The translations under genes and the position numbers were made by a program. This document shows positions 1 to 10,683 of a stretch of DNA of 41,264 nucleotides, piece by piece. The DNA lies in the NCBI GenBank assembly GCA_016875225.1, contig VGRW01000026.1:1-41264 (forward strand), in the 5' to 3' direction. A model generated the notes under the pieces. That model made no database searches and had not been told where the DNA came from. It was given only the letters and a program-made list of their open reading frames with translations. Position 1 is the stretch's first letter, and each line of letters begins with the position of its first letter. The DNA is from Deltaproteobacteria bacterium. GTDB lineage: Bacteria; Myxococcota_A; UBA9160; SZUA-336.

Positions 1-1510
1 GCTCGACCTCGGCGAAGCGCGCGGCGGTCTCCGATTCCCGCGCGCCGAGGAGCGAGACGGCGATCGCGGTCAGGAACGACAGAGGGATCGTGACCAGCGC
101 CGGGTTCTTCAGCGGGAACCAAGCCGACTCCGCGTGCAGGATGTCGACCTGCACCGTCGGCGAGAGCCAGATCAGCAGCGCCGTCGATAGCGCCCCCACC
201 ACCATGCTCGAAACCGCGCCCGCGGTGCTGAGCCCGCCCCAGAAGATCGAGAGCAGAAGGGCCGGGAAGTTCGCGCTGGCCGCGATCGCGAACGCGAGCG
301 AGACCATGAACGCCACGTTCTGGCCCTTGAACGTGATGCCGAGCGCGATGGCGAGCAGGCCGAGCAGGATGGTCGAGACGCGCGCCACGAAGAGCTGCTC
401 GCGCGAATCGGCGTGGCCCGCGCGCACGACGCTCACCCACAGGTCGTGCGAGAGCGCGGCCGCGCCCGAGAGCGTGAGCCCGGCCACCACCGCGAGGATG
501 GTCGCGAACGCGACCGCCGAGATGAAGCCGAGGAACGGCGTGCCGCCCAGCAGCTCGGCCAGAAGCGGCGCTGCCATGTTCCCGCCCGCGTCGACGGCGC
601 GGATCGCGTCGGGCCCGACCAGCACCATGGCGCCGAAGCCGAGCACGAAGGTCATCAGGTAGAAGAAGCCGATCAGTCCGGTCGCGTAGAACACGCTGGT
701 GCGCGCCGCGCGCGCGTCGGGGACGGTGTAGAAGCGCATCAGGATGTGCGGCAGGCCCGCGGTGCCGAACATCAGCGCCATGCCGAGCGAGATCGCGTCC
801 CACGGGTTCGAGACGAGCTTTCCCGGCGCGAGCACCGCCTCGCCGTAGCGCTCGGCCGCGGCGGCGAAGAGCGCGAGCGGGTTCATCTGGAAGCGCGCCA
901 GCACCAGGACCGCGAGCAGGCTCGCGCCCAGGAGCAGCAGCACCGCCTTCACGATCTGCACCCAGGTGGTCGCGATCATGCCGCCGAAGAGCACGTACGC
1001 GAGCATGGCGACACCGACCAGGATCACCGCGGTCTCGTACGAAATGCCGAAGAGCAGCCGGATCAGCGAGCCCGCGCCGACCATCTGCGCGATCAGGTAG
1101 AAGACCACGGTCGAGAGCGTCCCGATCGCGGCGCCGATCCGGATCGGCGTCTGGCGGAAGCGCAGCGCCAGCACGTCGGCGAAGGTGTAGCGGCCCAGGT
1201 TTCGCAGCGGCTCCGCGATCAGGAACAGCACGATCGGCCAGCCGACCAGCCAGCCGGTCGAGTAGATCAGCCCGTCGAAGCCCGACGTCGAGACCAGCCC
1301 CGCGATGCCCAGGAACGAAGCCGCGCTCATGTAGTCGCCCGCGAGCGCGAAGCCGTTCTGCCCGGCGCTGACGCTGCGCCCGGCCACGTAGAACTGCTCG
1401 GTGGTCTTGGTGCGCCGCGCGGCCCAGTACGTGATGCCGAGCGTGATGGCGATGAACGCGAAGAAGAAGCCCATCGCGACCGCGTTCGGCTCGCCGATCC
1501 GAGTCTCCAC
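1..1510 (-). CDS. actP: Cation/acetate symporter ActP (SSS family), C-terminus cut by window edge
   Basis: Sodium:solute symporter that imports acetate and similar short monocarboxylates across the inner membrane. Reading the minus strand from a GTG at 1510 gives about 503 codons with no stop, many hydrophobic helices, and ActP-like stretches such as [20 protein letters not shown] and [14 protein letters not shown] near the N-terminus. Family members are about 550 residues, so roughly 45 are missing beyond base 1. The start lies just after the stop of the DUF485 gene (1512-1514), with which it should be co-transcribed, matching the usual yjcH-actP order. The family is certain; acetate specificity is inferred from the DUF485 partner. 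Confidence 0.93.
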   Translation of the reverse strand, partial: METRIGEPNAVAMGFFFAFIAITLGITYWAARRTKTTEQFYVAGRSVSAGQNGFALAGDYMSAASFLGIAGLVSTSGFDGLIYSTGWLVGWPIVLFLIAEPLRNLGRYTFADVLALRFRQTPIRIGAAIGTLSTVVFYLIAQMVGAGSLIRLLFGISYETAVILVGVAMLAYVLFGGMIATTWVQIVKAVLLLLGASLLAVLVLARFQMNPLALFAAAAERYGEAVLAPGKLVSNPWDAISLGMALMFGTAGLPHILMRFYTVPDARAARTSVFYATGLIGFFYLMTFVLGFGAMVLVGPDAIRAVDAGGNMAAPLLAELLGGTPFLGFISAVAFATILAVVAGLTLSGAAALSHDLWVSVVRAGHADSREQLFVARVSTILLGLLAIALGITFKGQNVAFMVSLAFAIAASANFPALLLSIFWGGLSTAGAVSSMVVGALSTALLIWLSPTVQVDILHAESAWFPLKNPALVTIPLSFLTAIAVSLLGARESETAARFAEVE

Positions 1511-1511
1511 G

Positions 1512-1805
1512 CTAGCCCCGCAGCCGCGAGAGCGCGCCGTCGTAGTTGCGGTTCATCCAGCGCACGTAGAGCCAGGTCGAGAGCCACGACAGCACGATCA
1601 CGAGCGCCCCGAGCAGGATGCCGAGTGAGAGCCCGGGCGCGACGAGCCCGGCCAGCCGCGGCTTGTCGAACGCGACCAGCAGGATGAAGCCGAAGTACGC
1701 GACCATGACCGCGGCCGTGAGCCAGAGCGCGATTCGCAGGCGCAGCGCGGACAGGTCGCGGAGCTTTCGGGCCGCGCCGGCCGCCGCTTCGTCGCCTTGG
1801 CTCAC
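1512..1805 (-). CDS. DUF485 (YjcH-like) small membrane protein
   Basis: Small inner-membrane protein of 97 residues with two hydrophobic segments (about residues 28-46 and 59-82), a short basic N-terminus and a basic C-terminus ending in RLRG. It matches DUF485 proteins in length, topology and position immediately upstream of actP. Its role is not established; it is thought to accompany the symporter. I chose the GTG at 1805 because it overlaps the TGA of the VOC gene by four bases (GTGA), the translational coupling seen throughout this window. A longer in-frame extension to 2039 lies inside the VOC gene and is not protein-like. Confidence 0.85.
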   Translation of the reverse strand: MSQGDEAAAGAARKLRDLSALRLRIALWLTAAVMVAYFGFILLVAFDKPRLAGLVAPGLSLGILLGALVIVLSWLSTWLYVRWMNRNYDGALSRLRG

Positions 1806-2164
1806 GCGCCCGGACCCGGCTGGTTCAGCTCGATCAGGTTTCCCGACGGGTCGCGGAAGAACGCCTGGCGCCCTGCTCCGGGGAGGGTCCGCGGCGGGCT
1901 CACCGTGACGCCGCGAGCGGCGAGCGCGGCGCAGATCGACTCGATGTCGTCGACTTCGAACGCGAAGTGCTGGCCCTCGGGAGCCACGTGACCGGCGACC
2001 TCGATCAGGTGGATCTGCTGGCCGCCCGCGCGCAGCCACAGGCCCTTGAACGGGAAGTCCGGGCGCGGGAGAGTCTCGAGCCCGAGCACGTCGGTGTAGA
2101 AGCGCCCGACCAGATCCGCGTCGTGGACGTTGATCGACACGTGGTGGACGCCGCCGAGCTTCAT
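1802..2164 (-). CDS. VOC (glyoxalase/bleomycin resistance/dioxygenase) family protein
   Basis: Single-domain vicinal-oxygen-chelate protein of 120 residues with the paired beta-alpha-beta-beta-beta modules of the fold. Likely metal ligands are His7 or His8 (GVHHVSINV), His52 (IHLIEV), His66 (QHFAFEV) and Glu112 (GNLIELNQP). Members include glyoxalase I, methylmalonyl-CoA epimerase and extradiol dioxygenases; nothing visible fixes the substrate. It is the first gene of a probable operon with the DUF485 gene and actP (four-base overlap). It is divergent from the RidA gene, with only 26 bp between the start codons. Confidence 0.85.
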   Translation of the reverse strand: MKLGGVHHVSINVHDADLVGRFYTDVLGLETLPRPDFPFKGLWLRAGGQQIHLIEVAGHVAPEGQHFAFEVDDIESICAALAARGVTVSPPRTLPGAGRQAFFRDPSGNLIELNQPGPGA

Positions 2165-2166
2165 GC

Positions 2167-2186
2167 GCGCGATGGTATCATCGCGC
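2167..2186. promoter_or_regulatory. Inverted repeat in the divergent VOC/RidA promoter region
   Basis: GCGCGATG and CATCGCGC form a perfect 8-bp inverted repeat around a 4-nt centre (GTAT), filling most of the 26 bp between two divergent start codons. It contains TATCAT (2176-2181), a good -10 hexamer for the plus-strand RidA gene. A repressor bound here could control both operons. This is sequence symmetry only; no binding protein is identified. Confidence 0.45.
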
Positions 2187-2190
2187 TCCC

Positions 2191-2574
2191 ATGACGGACA
2201 TCCGCAAGATCGACGTTCCCGAGCTCGGCAAGCTTCCCGCCTTCTCGCACGCCACGCGCGCCGGCGGCTTCATCTTCGTCTCTGGCACGCTCGGCACGAA
2301 GGCCGGCTCGTTCGAGCTCGTGGCCGGCGGCGCGAAGGCCGAGACGCGCCAGACGCTCGAGAACATCCGAGCGATCCTGCGCGGCGCGGGCGCGGACCTT
2401 TCGGACGTGGTGAAGGTGAACGTCTTCGTCACCGACATGGCGCGCTTCGCCGAGATGAACGAGGCCTACCGCGAGTTCTTCCCCAGCGATCCGCCGGCGC
2501 GAATCACCGTCGGCTGCTCGGCGCTGGCGCTCGGCGCGTTCGTCGAGATCGACTGCGTCGCCTACAAGCCGTGA
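2191..2574 (+). CDS. RidA (YjgF/YER057c/UK114) family protein
   Basis: Reactive-intermediate deaminase family protein of 127 residues. RidA proteins hydrolyse enamine/imine intermediates of PLP enzymes to keto acids, normally as cytosolic trimers. The family pattern is clear: FIFVSGTLG near residue 30, QTLENIRAIL, DVVKVNVFVTDMARFAEMNEAYREFF, then PARITVGCSALALGAFVEIDCVA. The family's conserved arginine is present in PARITV. No Shine-Dalgarno precedes the ATG, and a TATCAT hexamer ends nine bases upstream, so the mRNA may be leaderless. The stop overlaps the GTG of the M55 peptidase, so this RidA may serve a D-amino acid or peptide catabolic unit. Confidence 0.92.
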   Translation: MTDIRKIDVPELGKLPAFSHATRAGGFIFVSGTLGTKAGSFELVAGGAKAETRQTLENIRAILRGAGADLSDVVKVNVFVTDMARFAEMNEAYREFFPSDPPARITVGCSALALGAFVEIDCVAYKP

Positions 2575-3428
2575 GGGTCTGGATCTCGGTCGACATGGAG
2601 GGCATCTCGGGCCTGGTGCGCTGGGCCGACGTGATCTCGACCGGGATGGACTTCCAGCGCAACCGCCGGCTGATGACGCAGGACGCCAGCGCGGCGATCG
2701 CGGGCGCGTTCGACGGCGGCGCGACCGAGGTCGTGGTCGAGGAGAACCACGGCGTCGAGGAGCTCTGCGACCTGGTGCTCGACGAGATCGACCCGCGCGG
2801 CCGCGTGATCCGCGGCCCGGGCCGGCCCGGCGCGACCACCATGGCGGGGCTCGATTCGTCCGTGGGCGTGGCGCTCTTCGTCGGCCACCACGCGCGCGCG
2901 GGATCGTTTCCGGGGATCATGGCGCACACGGTCTCGTACGAGCGCTTCAAGAGCGTGCGCGTGGCCGGAGCTGCGGTGGGCGAGTCCGAGATCATGACGA
3001 TCCGCGCGGGCGAGCTCGGCGTGCCGGTGGGGCTGGCCAGCGGCGACCAGGTGCTGATCGCGGAGCTCTCCAAGCGCGCGCCGTGGGTCGAGCGCGTCGA
3101 GGTGAAGCGCGCGCTCTCGAACGCGGCCGCCGACGTGATCCCGCCCGCGCGCACGGCCGCGCTGATCCGCGCCGGCGCGCGGCGCGCGGTCGAGCGGGCG
3201 CGGGCCGGCGAGCTTCCCGTGTACCGCGACCAGCCCGCGCCGCACGAGATCGAGGTCGAGCTGCGCGCGCCGATCGAGGACGCGCTGCGCGAGAACCTGT
3301 CGAAGCTCCCCGAGTTCGAGATCGCCGACGCGCACACCGTGCGGACCCTGGCCGACGACATGGAGCTCGGCTTCCGGCGCATCGCGTTCCTGGGCTACGC
3401 GAACCGCCCAGGTGTCGTTCGGTACTAG
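2571..3428 (+). CDS. M55 family metallopeptidase (DppA-like D-aminopeptidase)
   Basis: Zinc D-aminopeptidase of the DppA family (285 residues), expected to release N-terminal D-amino acids such as D-Ala from cell-wall-type dipeptides as a cytosolic multimer. Expected ligands are in place: Asp8 and Glu10 in SVDMEGISG, His60 in EENHG, His106 in FVGHHARA and Glu138 in AVGESE. His119 in GIMAH is near the proposed nucleophile. The usual NDSH motif before the third ligand reads EENH here. The GTG at 2571 overlaps the RidA stop by four bases and places Asp8, Glu10 and His60 at the family's canonical numbers. Confidence 0.9.
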   Translation: MRVWISVDMEGISGLVRWADVISTGMDFQRNRRLMTQDASAAIAGAFDGGATEVVVEENHGVEELCDLVLDEIDPRGRVIRGPGRPGATTMAGLDSSVGVALFVGHHARAGSFPGIMAHTVSYERFKSVRVAGAAVGESEIMTIRAGELGVPVGLASGDQVLIAELSKRAPWVERVEVKRALSNAAADVIPPARTAALIRAGARRAVERARAGELPVYRDQPAPHEIEVELRAPIEDALRENLSKLPEFEIADAHTVRTLADDMELGFRRIAFLGYANRPGVVRY

Positions 3429-3438
3429 CCAGACGTCG

Positions 3439-4212
3439 CTAGCTCGGCGTCACGTACGCGGCGGTGATCCCGCCGTCGACCAGGAAGGTCGCGCCGGTGG
3501 TGAACGAGGACTCGTCGCTCGCCAGCCAGAGCGCCGCGCGCGCGATCTCCTCGGCCTCGCCGAAACGGCCCATCGGCACGTGCACGAGCCGGCGCTGGCG
3601 TTTTTCTTCCGTGTCCAGGTACTTCATCAAGAGCTCCGTGCGCAGCGGCCCCGGGCAGAGCGCGTTCACGCGGATCTTCTCGCGCGCGTGGATCACGGCG
3701 AGCTCGCGCGACATCGCGAGCACCCCGCCCTTGCTCGCAGTGTAGGCGAGCTGCGGCGTGGCCGCGCCGAGCACCGCGACGAACGACGCGACGTTGATGA
3801 TCGAGCCGCCGCCCGCGCGGCGCAGCGCGGGAATGCCGAACTTGCAGCCGAGGAACGGCCCCTTCAGGTTGACGCGCATGGTCAGGTCCCAGACCGACTC
3901 CTCGGTGTCGACCGCGCCGTTGTCGTCGATGTGCGAGATGCCGGCGTTGTTCATCAGCACGTCGAGCCGGCCGAACTCGCGCTCGGCCGCCGCGACCATC
4001 CCGCGCGCGTCGTCGGGCTTGGAGACGTCGGCGCGCGCGAAGTGCGCCCGGCCGCCGGAGTCCCGCACCTCGCTCGCCACGCGCTCGCCCGCATCCGCGT
4101 CGAGGTCGGCGATCACGACGCTCGCGCCCTCGCTCGCGAAGAGCTTCGCGGTCTCGCGGCCGATGCCGCTTCCCGCGCCCGTGATCAGCGCGACCTTGCC
4201 CGATAGACGCAT
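3439..4212 (-). CDS. SDR family oxidoreductase (FabG-like)
   Basis: Classical short-chain dehydrogenase/reductase of 257 residues. The Rossmann motif GAGSGIGR lies near residue 12, a cofactor-discriminating Asp follows beta-2 (VVIADLDAD, suggesting NAD(H) preference), then NNAG, the catalytic Ser in INVASF, and YTASKGG with the Tyr/Lys pair. The C-terminus (GATFLVDGGITAAY) is typical of 3-oxoacyl-ACP or secondary alcohol dehydrogenases of this family. The substrate cannot be read from sequence. It starts 18 bp after the histidine kinase gene on the same strand and may be co-transcribed with it. Confidence 0.92.
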   Translation of the reverse strand: MRLSGKVALITGAGSGIGRETAKLFASEGASVVIADLDADAGERVASEVRDSGGRAHFARADVSKPDDARGMVAAAEREFGRLDVLMNNAGISHIDDNGAVDTEESVWDLTMRVNLKGPFLGCKFGIPALRRAGGGSIINVASFVAVLGAATPQLAYTASKGGVLAMSRELAVIHAREKIRVNALCPGPLRTELLMKYLDTEEKRQRRLVHVPMGRFGEAEEIARAALWLASDESSFTTGATFLVDGGITAAYVTPS

Positions 4213-4230
4213 GCGCCCTGCCCCCCCGCT

Positions 4231-6063
4231 CTAGTCGGACGGCGAGGATACGGGTTTGGACAGCTGCTCCGCGAGCAGCTCGAGCAGCGCGCGCCGGTCG
4301 ATCGGTTTGGGCGCGAACGCGTCGCAGCCGACCTCGAGGCAGCGCTCGCGGTCCTCGCGCATCGCGTGCGCGGAGAGCGCGATGATCGGCCGCGCGTAAC
4401 CGCCGTCGCGCAGCGCGCGCGTCGCGGCGTAGCCGTCGAGCTCGGGCATCTGCATGTCCATCAGCACCGCGTCGAAGGGCGCGCCGCTGCGCTCCGCTTC
4501 GAGTGCGCGCTCCAGCGCCCGCCGGCCGTCGGCGGCGATCTCGACCTCGAGCCCGGCGCGGCCGAGAAGCCGCGCGATCAGGCGCTGGTTGTCCGGGCCG
4601 TCCTCGGCCACGAGCACGCGGCCGCGGAGCACCGGAAGCGGTCCGAGCGAAGCCGCCGGCGCGTCGCCCGTCTCGGGACGCGCGAGCGCGCCCGCGCCCG
4701 CTTCGCGCTCCGCCTCGCTCGGAGCGCCGATGGGAAGGACCAGGCTGAACGTCGAGCCCACACCCTGGGCGCTCGCTACGGTCAGGTCTCCGCCCAGGCT
4801 GCGCGCGAGCCGCAGCGAGATCGCAAGCCCCAGCCCCGTGCCCCCGTAGCGCCGCGCCTCGCTGGCGTCGACCTGCGAGAACGGCTCGAAGATTCGCGCG
4901 CGGTCGGCGTCCGCGATGCCGATGCCCGAGTCGATCACGTCGAAGCGGATCCGCGGCGCGGGCGGGCCCGGCTCGAGCGACACGGAAACGCGTATGCCAC
5001 CCTGCTCGGTGAACTTGATCGCGTTCCCGATCAGGTTCACCAGGATCTGCTGCAGCCGGACCGGATCGGTCCAGATGGCCTGCGGCAGGTCCTGCGCGAA
5101 CTCCGCGTCGAGCGGGTTCCCCCGCACGCGCGAGCGATCGCGGAGCAGCGCCACCACTTGGCGCACCAGCGCGGTCGGCGAGACCTCGCGCTTGCGCAGC
5201 TCCAGCGCGCCGGCCTCGATCTTCGACAGGTCGAGCATGTCGTTGATCAGCGCCAGGAGCTGGCGGCCATTCCGGCGCAGGGTCTCGATCGCCTCGGCGC
5301 GCTCGGCCTCGCCCAGGCCCGGCTCGGCGAGCACGTCGGTGTAGCCGAGGATCGCGGTCATCGGCGTGCGGATCTCGTGCGACACGTTCGCCACGAACAC
5401 GCTCTTCGCGCGGCTCGCCTGGGTCGCGGCGTCCCGCGTCGCGACCAGCGCCGCCTGCGCCTCCTGCTCGACGACCCCGTTCATGTACACCAGGCCCGAG
5501 CACAGGATCGTGGCCGCGCAGATCGCGACGATCTGCTTCACGACCAGCGCCGCGCCGGTCGGCGCGGGCGGAACCGGCAGCCCGTAGGTCGAGAGCAGCA
5601 CGAAGCCCAGCACCACGATCAGTGATGCCGCCGCGAAGATCAGCGCGGCGCGGCTGCCGATCAGCGCGCGCGCCACCACGGGCAGGACCACGAACCAGGG
5701 CAGCCCGGGCGCGTGCTGTCCGCCTTTGGTGTAGGTGATCGCGGTGATCACACAGAAGAGCGTGATCATGGCGGTCCAGGCCGCGGCGTGGCTGTCCGCG
5801 CGCCGGCGCAGCCAGACGATCGCGCCCAGCCCGAAGGCGCTCGCGACCACCAGCAGGCCGATGGTGAAGATCGCGCGCTCCCGCGACTCCACCGCGATCT
5901 CCATCGCGCCTTGGAACACCCCATAGGCGAGGAAGACGCTGGTGTTGAAGACGACCATTCGCGCACGCCGGCGCTCGATCGGGTCCGCATGGTGGAGCGA
6001 CGCAGGGACGACGCGGTCGACCAGCCCGAGCCCGCCGCGCACCCAGCGCGAGATCGCCGACAT
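4231..6063 (-). CDS. Hybrid sensor histidine kinase with C-terminal receiver domain
   Basis: Membrane histidine kinase of 610 residues. About six hydrophobic helices span residues 35-195 and form an integral-membrane sensor without a large periplasmic loop. A short coiled segment leads to HisKA (phospho-accepting His229 in NVSHEIRTP). The HATPase_c domain has the N box around Asn343/Asn347, DSGIGIA at 378-384 and YGGTGLGLAI. After an Ala/Glu-rich linker comes a receiver domain with Asp536 (VLMDMQMP) and Lys in PKP. No separate response regulator is adjacent, so phosphotransfer probably goes to a distant partner. AAGGA precedes the ATG. It is divergent from prfC. Confidence 0.95.
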   Translation of the reverse strand: MSAISRWVRGGLGLVDRVVPASLHHADPIERRRARMVVFNTSVFLAYGVFQGAMEIAVESRERAIFTIGLLVVASAFGLGAIVWLRRRADSHAAAWTAMITLFCVITAITYTKGGQHAPGLPWFVVLPVVARALIGSRAALIFAAASLIVVLGFVLLSTYGLPVPPAPTGAALVVKQIVAICAATILCSGLVYMNGVVEQEAQAALVATRDAATQASRAKSVFVANVSHEIRTPMTAILGYTDVLAEPGLGEAERAEAIETLRRNGRQLLALINDMLDLSKIEAGALELRKREVSPTALVRQVVALLRDRSRVRGNPLDAEFAQDLPQAIWTDPVRLQQILVNLIGNAIKFTEQGGIRVSVSLEPGPPAPRIRFDVIDSGIGIADADRARIFEPFSQVDASEARRYGGTGLGLAISLRLARSLGGDLTVASAQGVGSTFSLVLPIGAPSEAEREAGAGALARPETGDAPAASLGPLPVLRGRVLVAEDGPDNQRLIARLLGRAGLEVEIAADGRRALERALEAERSGAPFDAVLMDMQMPELDGYAATRALRDGGYARPIIALSAHAMREDRERCLEVGCDAFAPKPIDRRALLELLAEQLSKPVSSPSD

Positions 6064-6080
6064 CTGCCGTCCTTCGCGAC

Positions 6081-6101
6081 CGGAACGCCGCGTCCGTTCC
6101 G
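6081..6101. promoter_or_regulatory. 7-bp inverted repeat between kinase gene and prfC
   Basis: CGGAACG and CGTTCCG are separated by seven bases in the 96-bp region between the divergent histidine kinase and prfC start codons. The symmetry and position suit an operator, though an RNA hairpin in the prfC leader is equally possible. Confidence 0.3.
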
Positions 6102-6159
6102 ATCGGCGCCCCCGGGAAAGACCTTGATGATCCGGGGGTTTCGGTTAGAAACACGCCGC

Positions 6160-7726
<1,567 letters not shown>

Positions 7727-7734
<8 letters not shown>

Positions 7735-8911
7735 GCCGCGGCGGCACGGCGCGGAACTGCCAGAGCAGGAGCCCGTCGTAGACGAGCTTCGCGGCGCCCG
7801 CGAGCACCAGCGGCCAGCCGAACGACGAGAGCTCGAGCAGCGCGCCGGCCAGCAGCGGAGCGATCGCGGACGCGAGGCTGCGCGGAACGTTGGTGACGCT
7901 CGCCGCCGCCGCGCGCTCCTCGGGCGGGACCACGGCCATCACGTAGGACTGCCGCGCCGCCACGTCCATCTGCGAGAGCGCCGAGCGCAGCAACAGGAAG
8001 GTCAGCGCAAGCGGAGCGCTGGGCATGAACGCGGCCGCGATCAGGAACAGGTTCGCGGGGACGTGCGTGAAGACCATCGTCTCGATCAGGCCGATCCGCG
8101 CCGAGAGCCACGCGGACGCGAGCTGCGAGAAGGCGGACAGCGTGCCCGCCACGGCGAAGAACGCGCCCGCCTCGGCGAGCGAGAGCCCGAAGCGTCGGAA
8201 CAGCCAGAGCGCGAGCAGCGACTGCACCGCGAAGCCGCCGCCGAACGAGTCCAGGCTGAACAGCGCCGTGAGTCGCAGCACGATGCGCCGCGAGCGCAGC
8301 AGCGGCGAGCGAGACGAGGCCCGCGGCGCCTCCGCGAGCGGGCCACGCAATCCCGTGTAGAGCGCCAGGGTCACGAGCCCGCAGAGCGCGTAGAGCGCGA
8401 AGACCGAGCGCAGCGCCGACTGGAGCGGAACGCCGAGACGAGCGACGGCGAGCTCCGGCAGCCCGGTCGCGAGACCGCCGAGCGCGCCGAGCAGCGCGCC
8501 GGCCAGGTTGTAGCGCGCGAACAGCGCGGTGCGCGCGCGGGTGTCGCTCTCGCGGCCGAGCAGCGCCTGCTCGGTCGGCAGGAACACCGACACGTCGCCG
8601 GCCGTCGGGTTCAGCGTGCCGACGAACGCGATCGCGACCAGCAGCGCGAGCGACTCCGCGCTCGCGAAGCCGATCCCCGTCGCGATCATCAGCGCGCAGG
8701 CGCCGAGCAGCACCTGACGGGACGTGAAGCGGCTCCCGAACAGACCGACGCCGAGCGTGAGCAGCGCGCTCCCGAGCAGCGCGCTGGTCGCGAGCGCGCC
8801 GATCTCGAGCGCCGAGAAGCCGAGCAGCGCCAGGTAGCTCGGCAGCACGACGCTCACGAACCCGTCGGCGAATCCGCGCAGGCCGCGCGCGGCGACGATG
8901 CGCCCGTTCAT
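7727..8911 (-). CDS. MFS transporter
   Basis: Major facilitator of 394 residues with about twelve hydrophobic helices in two six-helix halves separated by a basic/Ser-rich loop (around ASSRSPLLRSRR). The segment QSYVMAVVPPEERAAAASVTNVPRSLASAIAP resembles drug- or metabolite-efflux MFS proteins. The substrate is unknown. The ATG at 8911 overlaps the stop of the upstream GPH symporter gene (ATGA), so it is the last gene of a hydrolase-symporter-MFS operon. It converges on prfC. Confidence 0.88.
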
Positions 8912-10683
8912 CCCATGGACGCGGCGACCACGCCCGAACCGTTCGCATCGCCGAGGTGCGCGCGAAGAGTCTCGGCCGGGACCGCGGCCTTGCGCAGCCG
9001 CAGCGCGGGCGCGACGCGCATCAGGTGGAAGGCGAACGCGGTGAACGAGAATCCGGCGGTCACGATCGCGAGCACGGCGAACGGGCCGGGATTGCCGCTG
9101 GTGGCGGCGAGGTCGTAGACCACCCAGACCGCGACCCCGACCGAGAGCGCAAGCGACGCGAGCGCGACGCGAAGGACGTCGGCGAGCGCGCGCTGCGGGC
9201 CGTGGCGCAGCACGCGCAGCAGCTCGCCGCGCGAGAAGTTGTCGAGGAACCATCCGGTGCGCTCGTCCACGCGCTTCTCACCGGGCGGCATCACGAGTTG
9301 GTTCGTGAGCGGATCGAGCGCCGGCTCGCCGCGCCGGTGCGCCTGCACGCCGAGCAGGATCTGGCGGTGCACCTCCTCGCTGATCGGGAAGCGCCAGGCG
9401 ATGAAGAACGCGGCCGCGGAGAAGACCGCCGGCGTGAGCGCGAAGATCGCCTTGATCGCCAGGATCACCTCGGGCGTCTGCGGCTGGTTCGGGGTGTAGC
9501 CGAGCCAGGCGAGCACCGAGAGCGGCACCGACGCGCTCGGGATCACGATGAACTTCGGCACCAGGCCCCAGAACGCGAGGTACTGCGCCTCGCGACGCTT
9601 TCCGGTGTGGAGCTCGTCGTAGTCGGTGACGTCGGCCTGGATCGCGGGCGGCAGGAACATCCCCGCGCCGAAGGCCGAGCCCGACCACGCGATCAGGAAC
9701 AGCAGACCGACCGTGTCGCCTTTTCCCAGGAAGAACATCGCCGACCCGCCGGTGATGCCCATGACGAAGCTCGCGAGCCACGCGTTCAGCTTTCCGAAGC
9801 GCCGCGCGGCCACGAGCCAGAGAGGCAGGCAGAGCAGGCCCGAGCCGAAGTACGTCAGCAGGAACACGCCGAGCCAGCGCTCCGGGTGCTCGGGCTGGAT
9901 CACGTACTCGTTGAAGTACGGCATCAAGAGGCCGGGGATCGCGCCCGGGATGCTCGAAACGATGTAGCAGGCGAAGAGGATGAAGAACGGCCGGTTGCGC
10001 AGCGCGCGGCGCACGCCGGGCACGAGCGGATTCGACTCGCGCCGCGCGAAATCCGGCCGCTCGCGGATCACGCCGACCAGAAGCCAGTAGAGCGCGATCA
10101 TCAGCGCGGCGTAGGCGATCGCCATCAGCGCGAACTCGCGACGCGGATCGCCGAAGACCTCGTGCAGCAGCGAGGGCGCGACCGCGGCCAGAATCGTCCC
10201 GATCAGCGCGAAGCCCTCGCGCACCGAGAACAGCGTCGAGCGCTCGTGGTAGTCGAGCGTGAGCTCCGGCCCGAGCGCCCCGTGGGGCAGGCCGTAGATC
10301 ATCTGCAGCGTGAAGAAGAGCATGAGCGCCGTGCCGAACCAGACCGCGGCCTCGGTCGAATCGAGCGACGCGGGCGGCGTGAAGAGCGCCACGAACGCGA
10401 GCGCCGCGAGCGGCGCCGCGACCGCGATCCAGGGGCGGCGGCGTCCCCAACGCGAATGCGTGTGGTCGCTCATCCAGCCCACGAACGGGTCGAGGATCGC
10501 GTCGAGCACGCGCGCGAGCGCCATCGCCAGGGCCACCCAGCCCAGCGGCACCAGCACCTCGTCGGTGTAGAACTTCGGCATGTGCACGGCGACGGGAATC
10601 GCCATCGCCGCGCCCGCGAAGCTCGGCGCTCCGTAGACGAGCTTCACGCCGAGCGAGAGCTTCTCGCTGCCGGGCTCGCTCAC
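8908..10683 (-). CDS. GPH-type (glycoside/pentoside/hexuronide:cation) symporter with C-terminal extension
   Basis: Integral-membrane transporter of 591 residues. The first 450 or so carry MFS_2/GPH features: [23 protein letters not shown] at the start, [20 protein letters not shown] followed by the basic loop [10 protein letters not shown], then [20 protein letters not shown] in the second half. Such proteins import sugars or amphipathic compounds with cations. The C-terminal 150 residues are unusual: a hydrophilic linker ([20 protein letters not shown]) and two more hydrophobic helices. The GTG at 10683 overlaps the hydrolase stop (GTGA) and the stop overlaps the next ATG, so coupled translation is likely. 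Confidence 0.88.
   Translation of the reverse strand: MSEPGSEKLSLGVKLVYGAPSFAGAAMAIPVAVHMPKFYTDEVLVPLGWVALAMALARVLDAILDPFVGWMSDHTHSRWGRRRPWIAVAAPLAALAFVALFTPPASLDSTEAAVWFGTALMLFFTLQMIYGLPHGALGPELTLDYHERSTLFSVREGFALIGTILAAVAPSLLHEVFGDPRREFALMAIAYAALMIALYWLLVGVIRERPDFARRESNPLVPGVRRALRNRPFFILFACYIVSSIPGAIPGLLMPYFNEYVIQPEHPERWLGVFLLTYFGSGLLCLPLWLVAARRFGKLNAWLASFVMGITGGSAMFFLGKGDTVGLLFLIAWSGSAFGAGMFLPPAIQADVTDYDELHTGKRREAQYLAFWGLVPKFIVIPSASVPLSVLAWLGYTPNQPQTPEVILAIKAIFALTPAVFSAAAFFIAWRFPISEEVHRQILLGVQAHRRGEPALDPLTNQLVMPPGEKRVDERTGWFLDNFSRGELLRVLRHGPQRALADVLRVALASLALSVGVAVWVVYDLAATSGNPGPFAVLAIVTAGFSFTAFAFHLMRVAPALRLRKAAVPAETLRAHLGDANGSGVVAASMG

Noticed and set aside
90-1908. Long open frames on the plus strand opposite the actP/DUF485 genes
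   Set aside because: They are Arg/Ala/Ser-rich antisense shadows with low-complexity composition. In this GC-rich genome third-position GC leaves stops rare on the opposite strand, and the minus-strand products are conserved families.
3425-6154. A 909-codon minus-strand open frame across the kinase and SDR genes
   Set aside because: Its translation is Arg-rich low complexity; the kinase and SDR in other frames have clear domains and proper ribosome binding sites.
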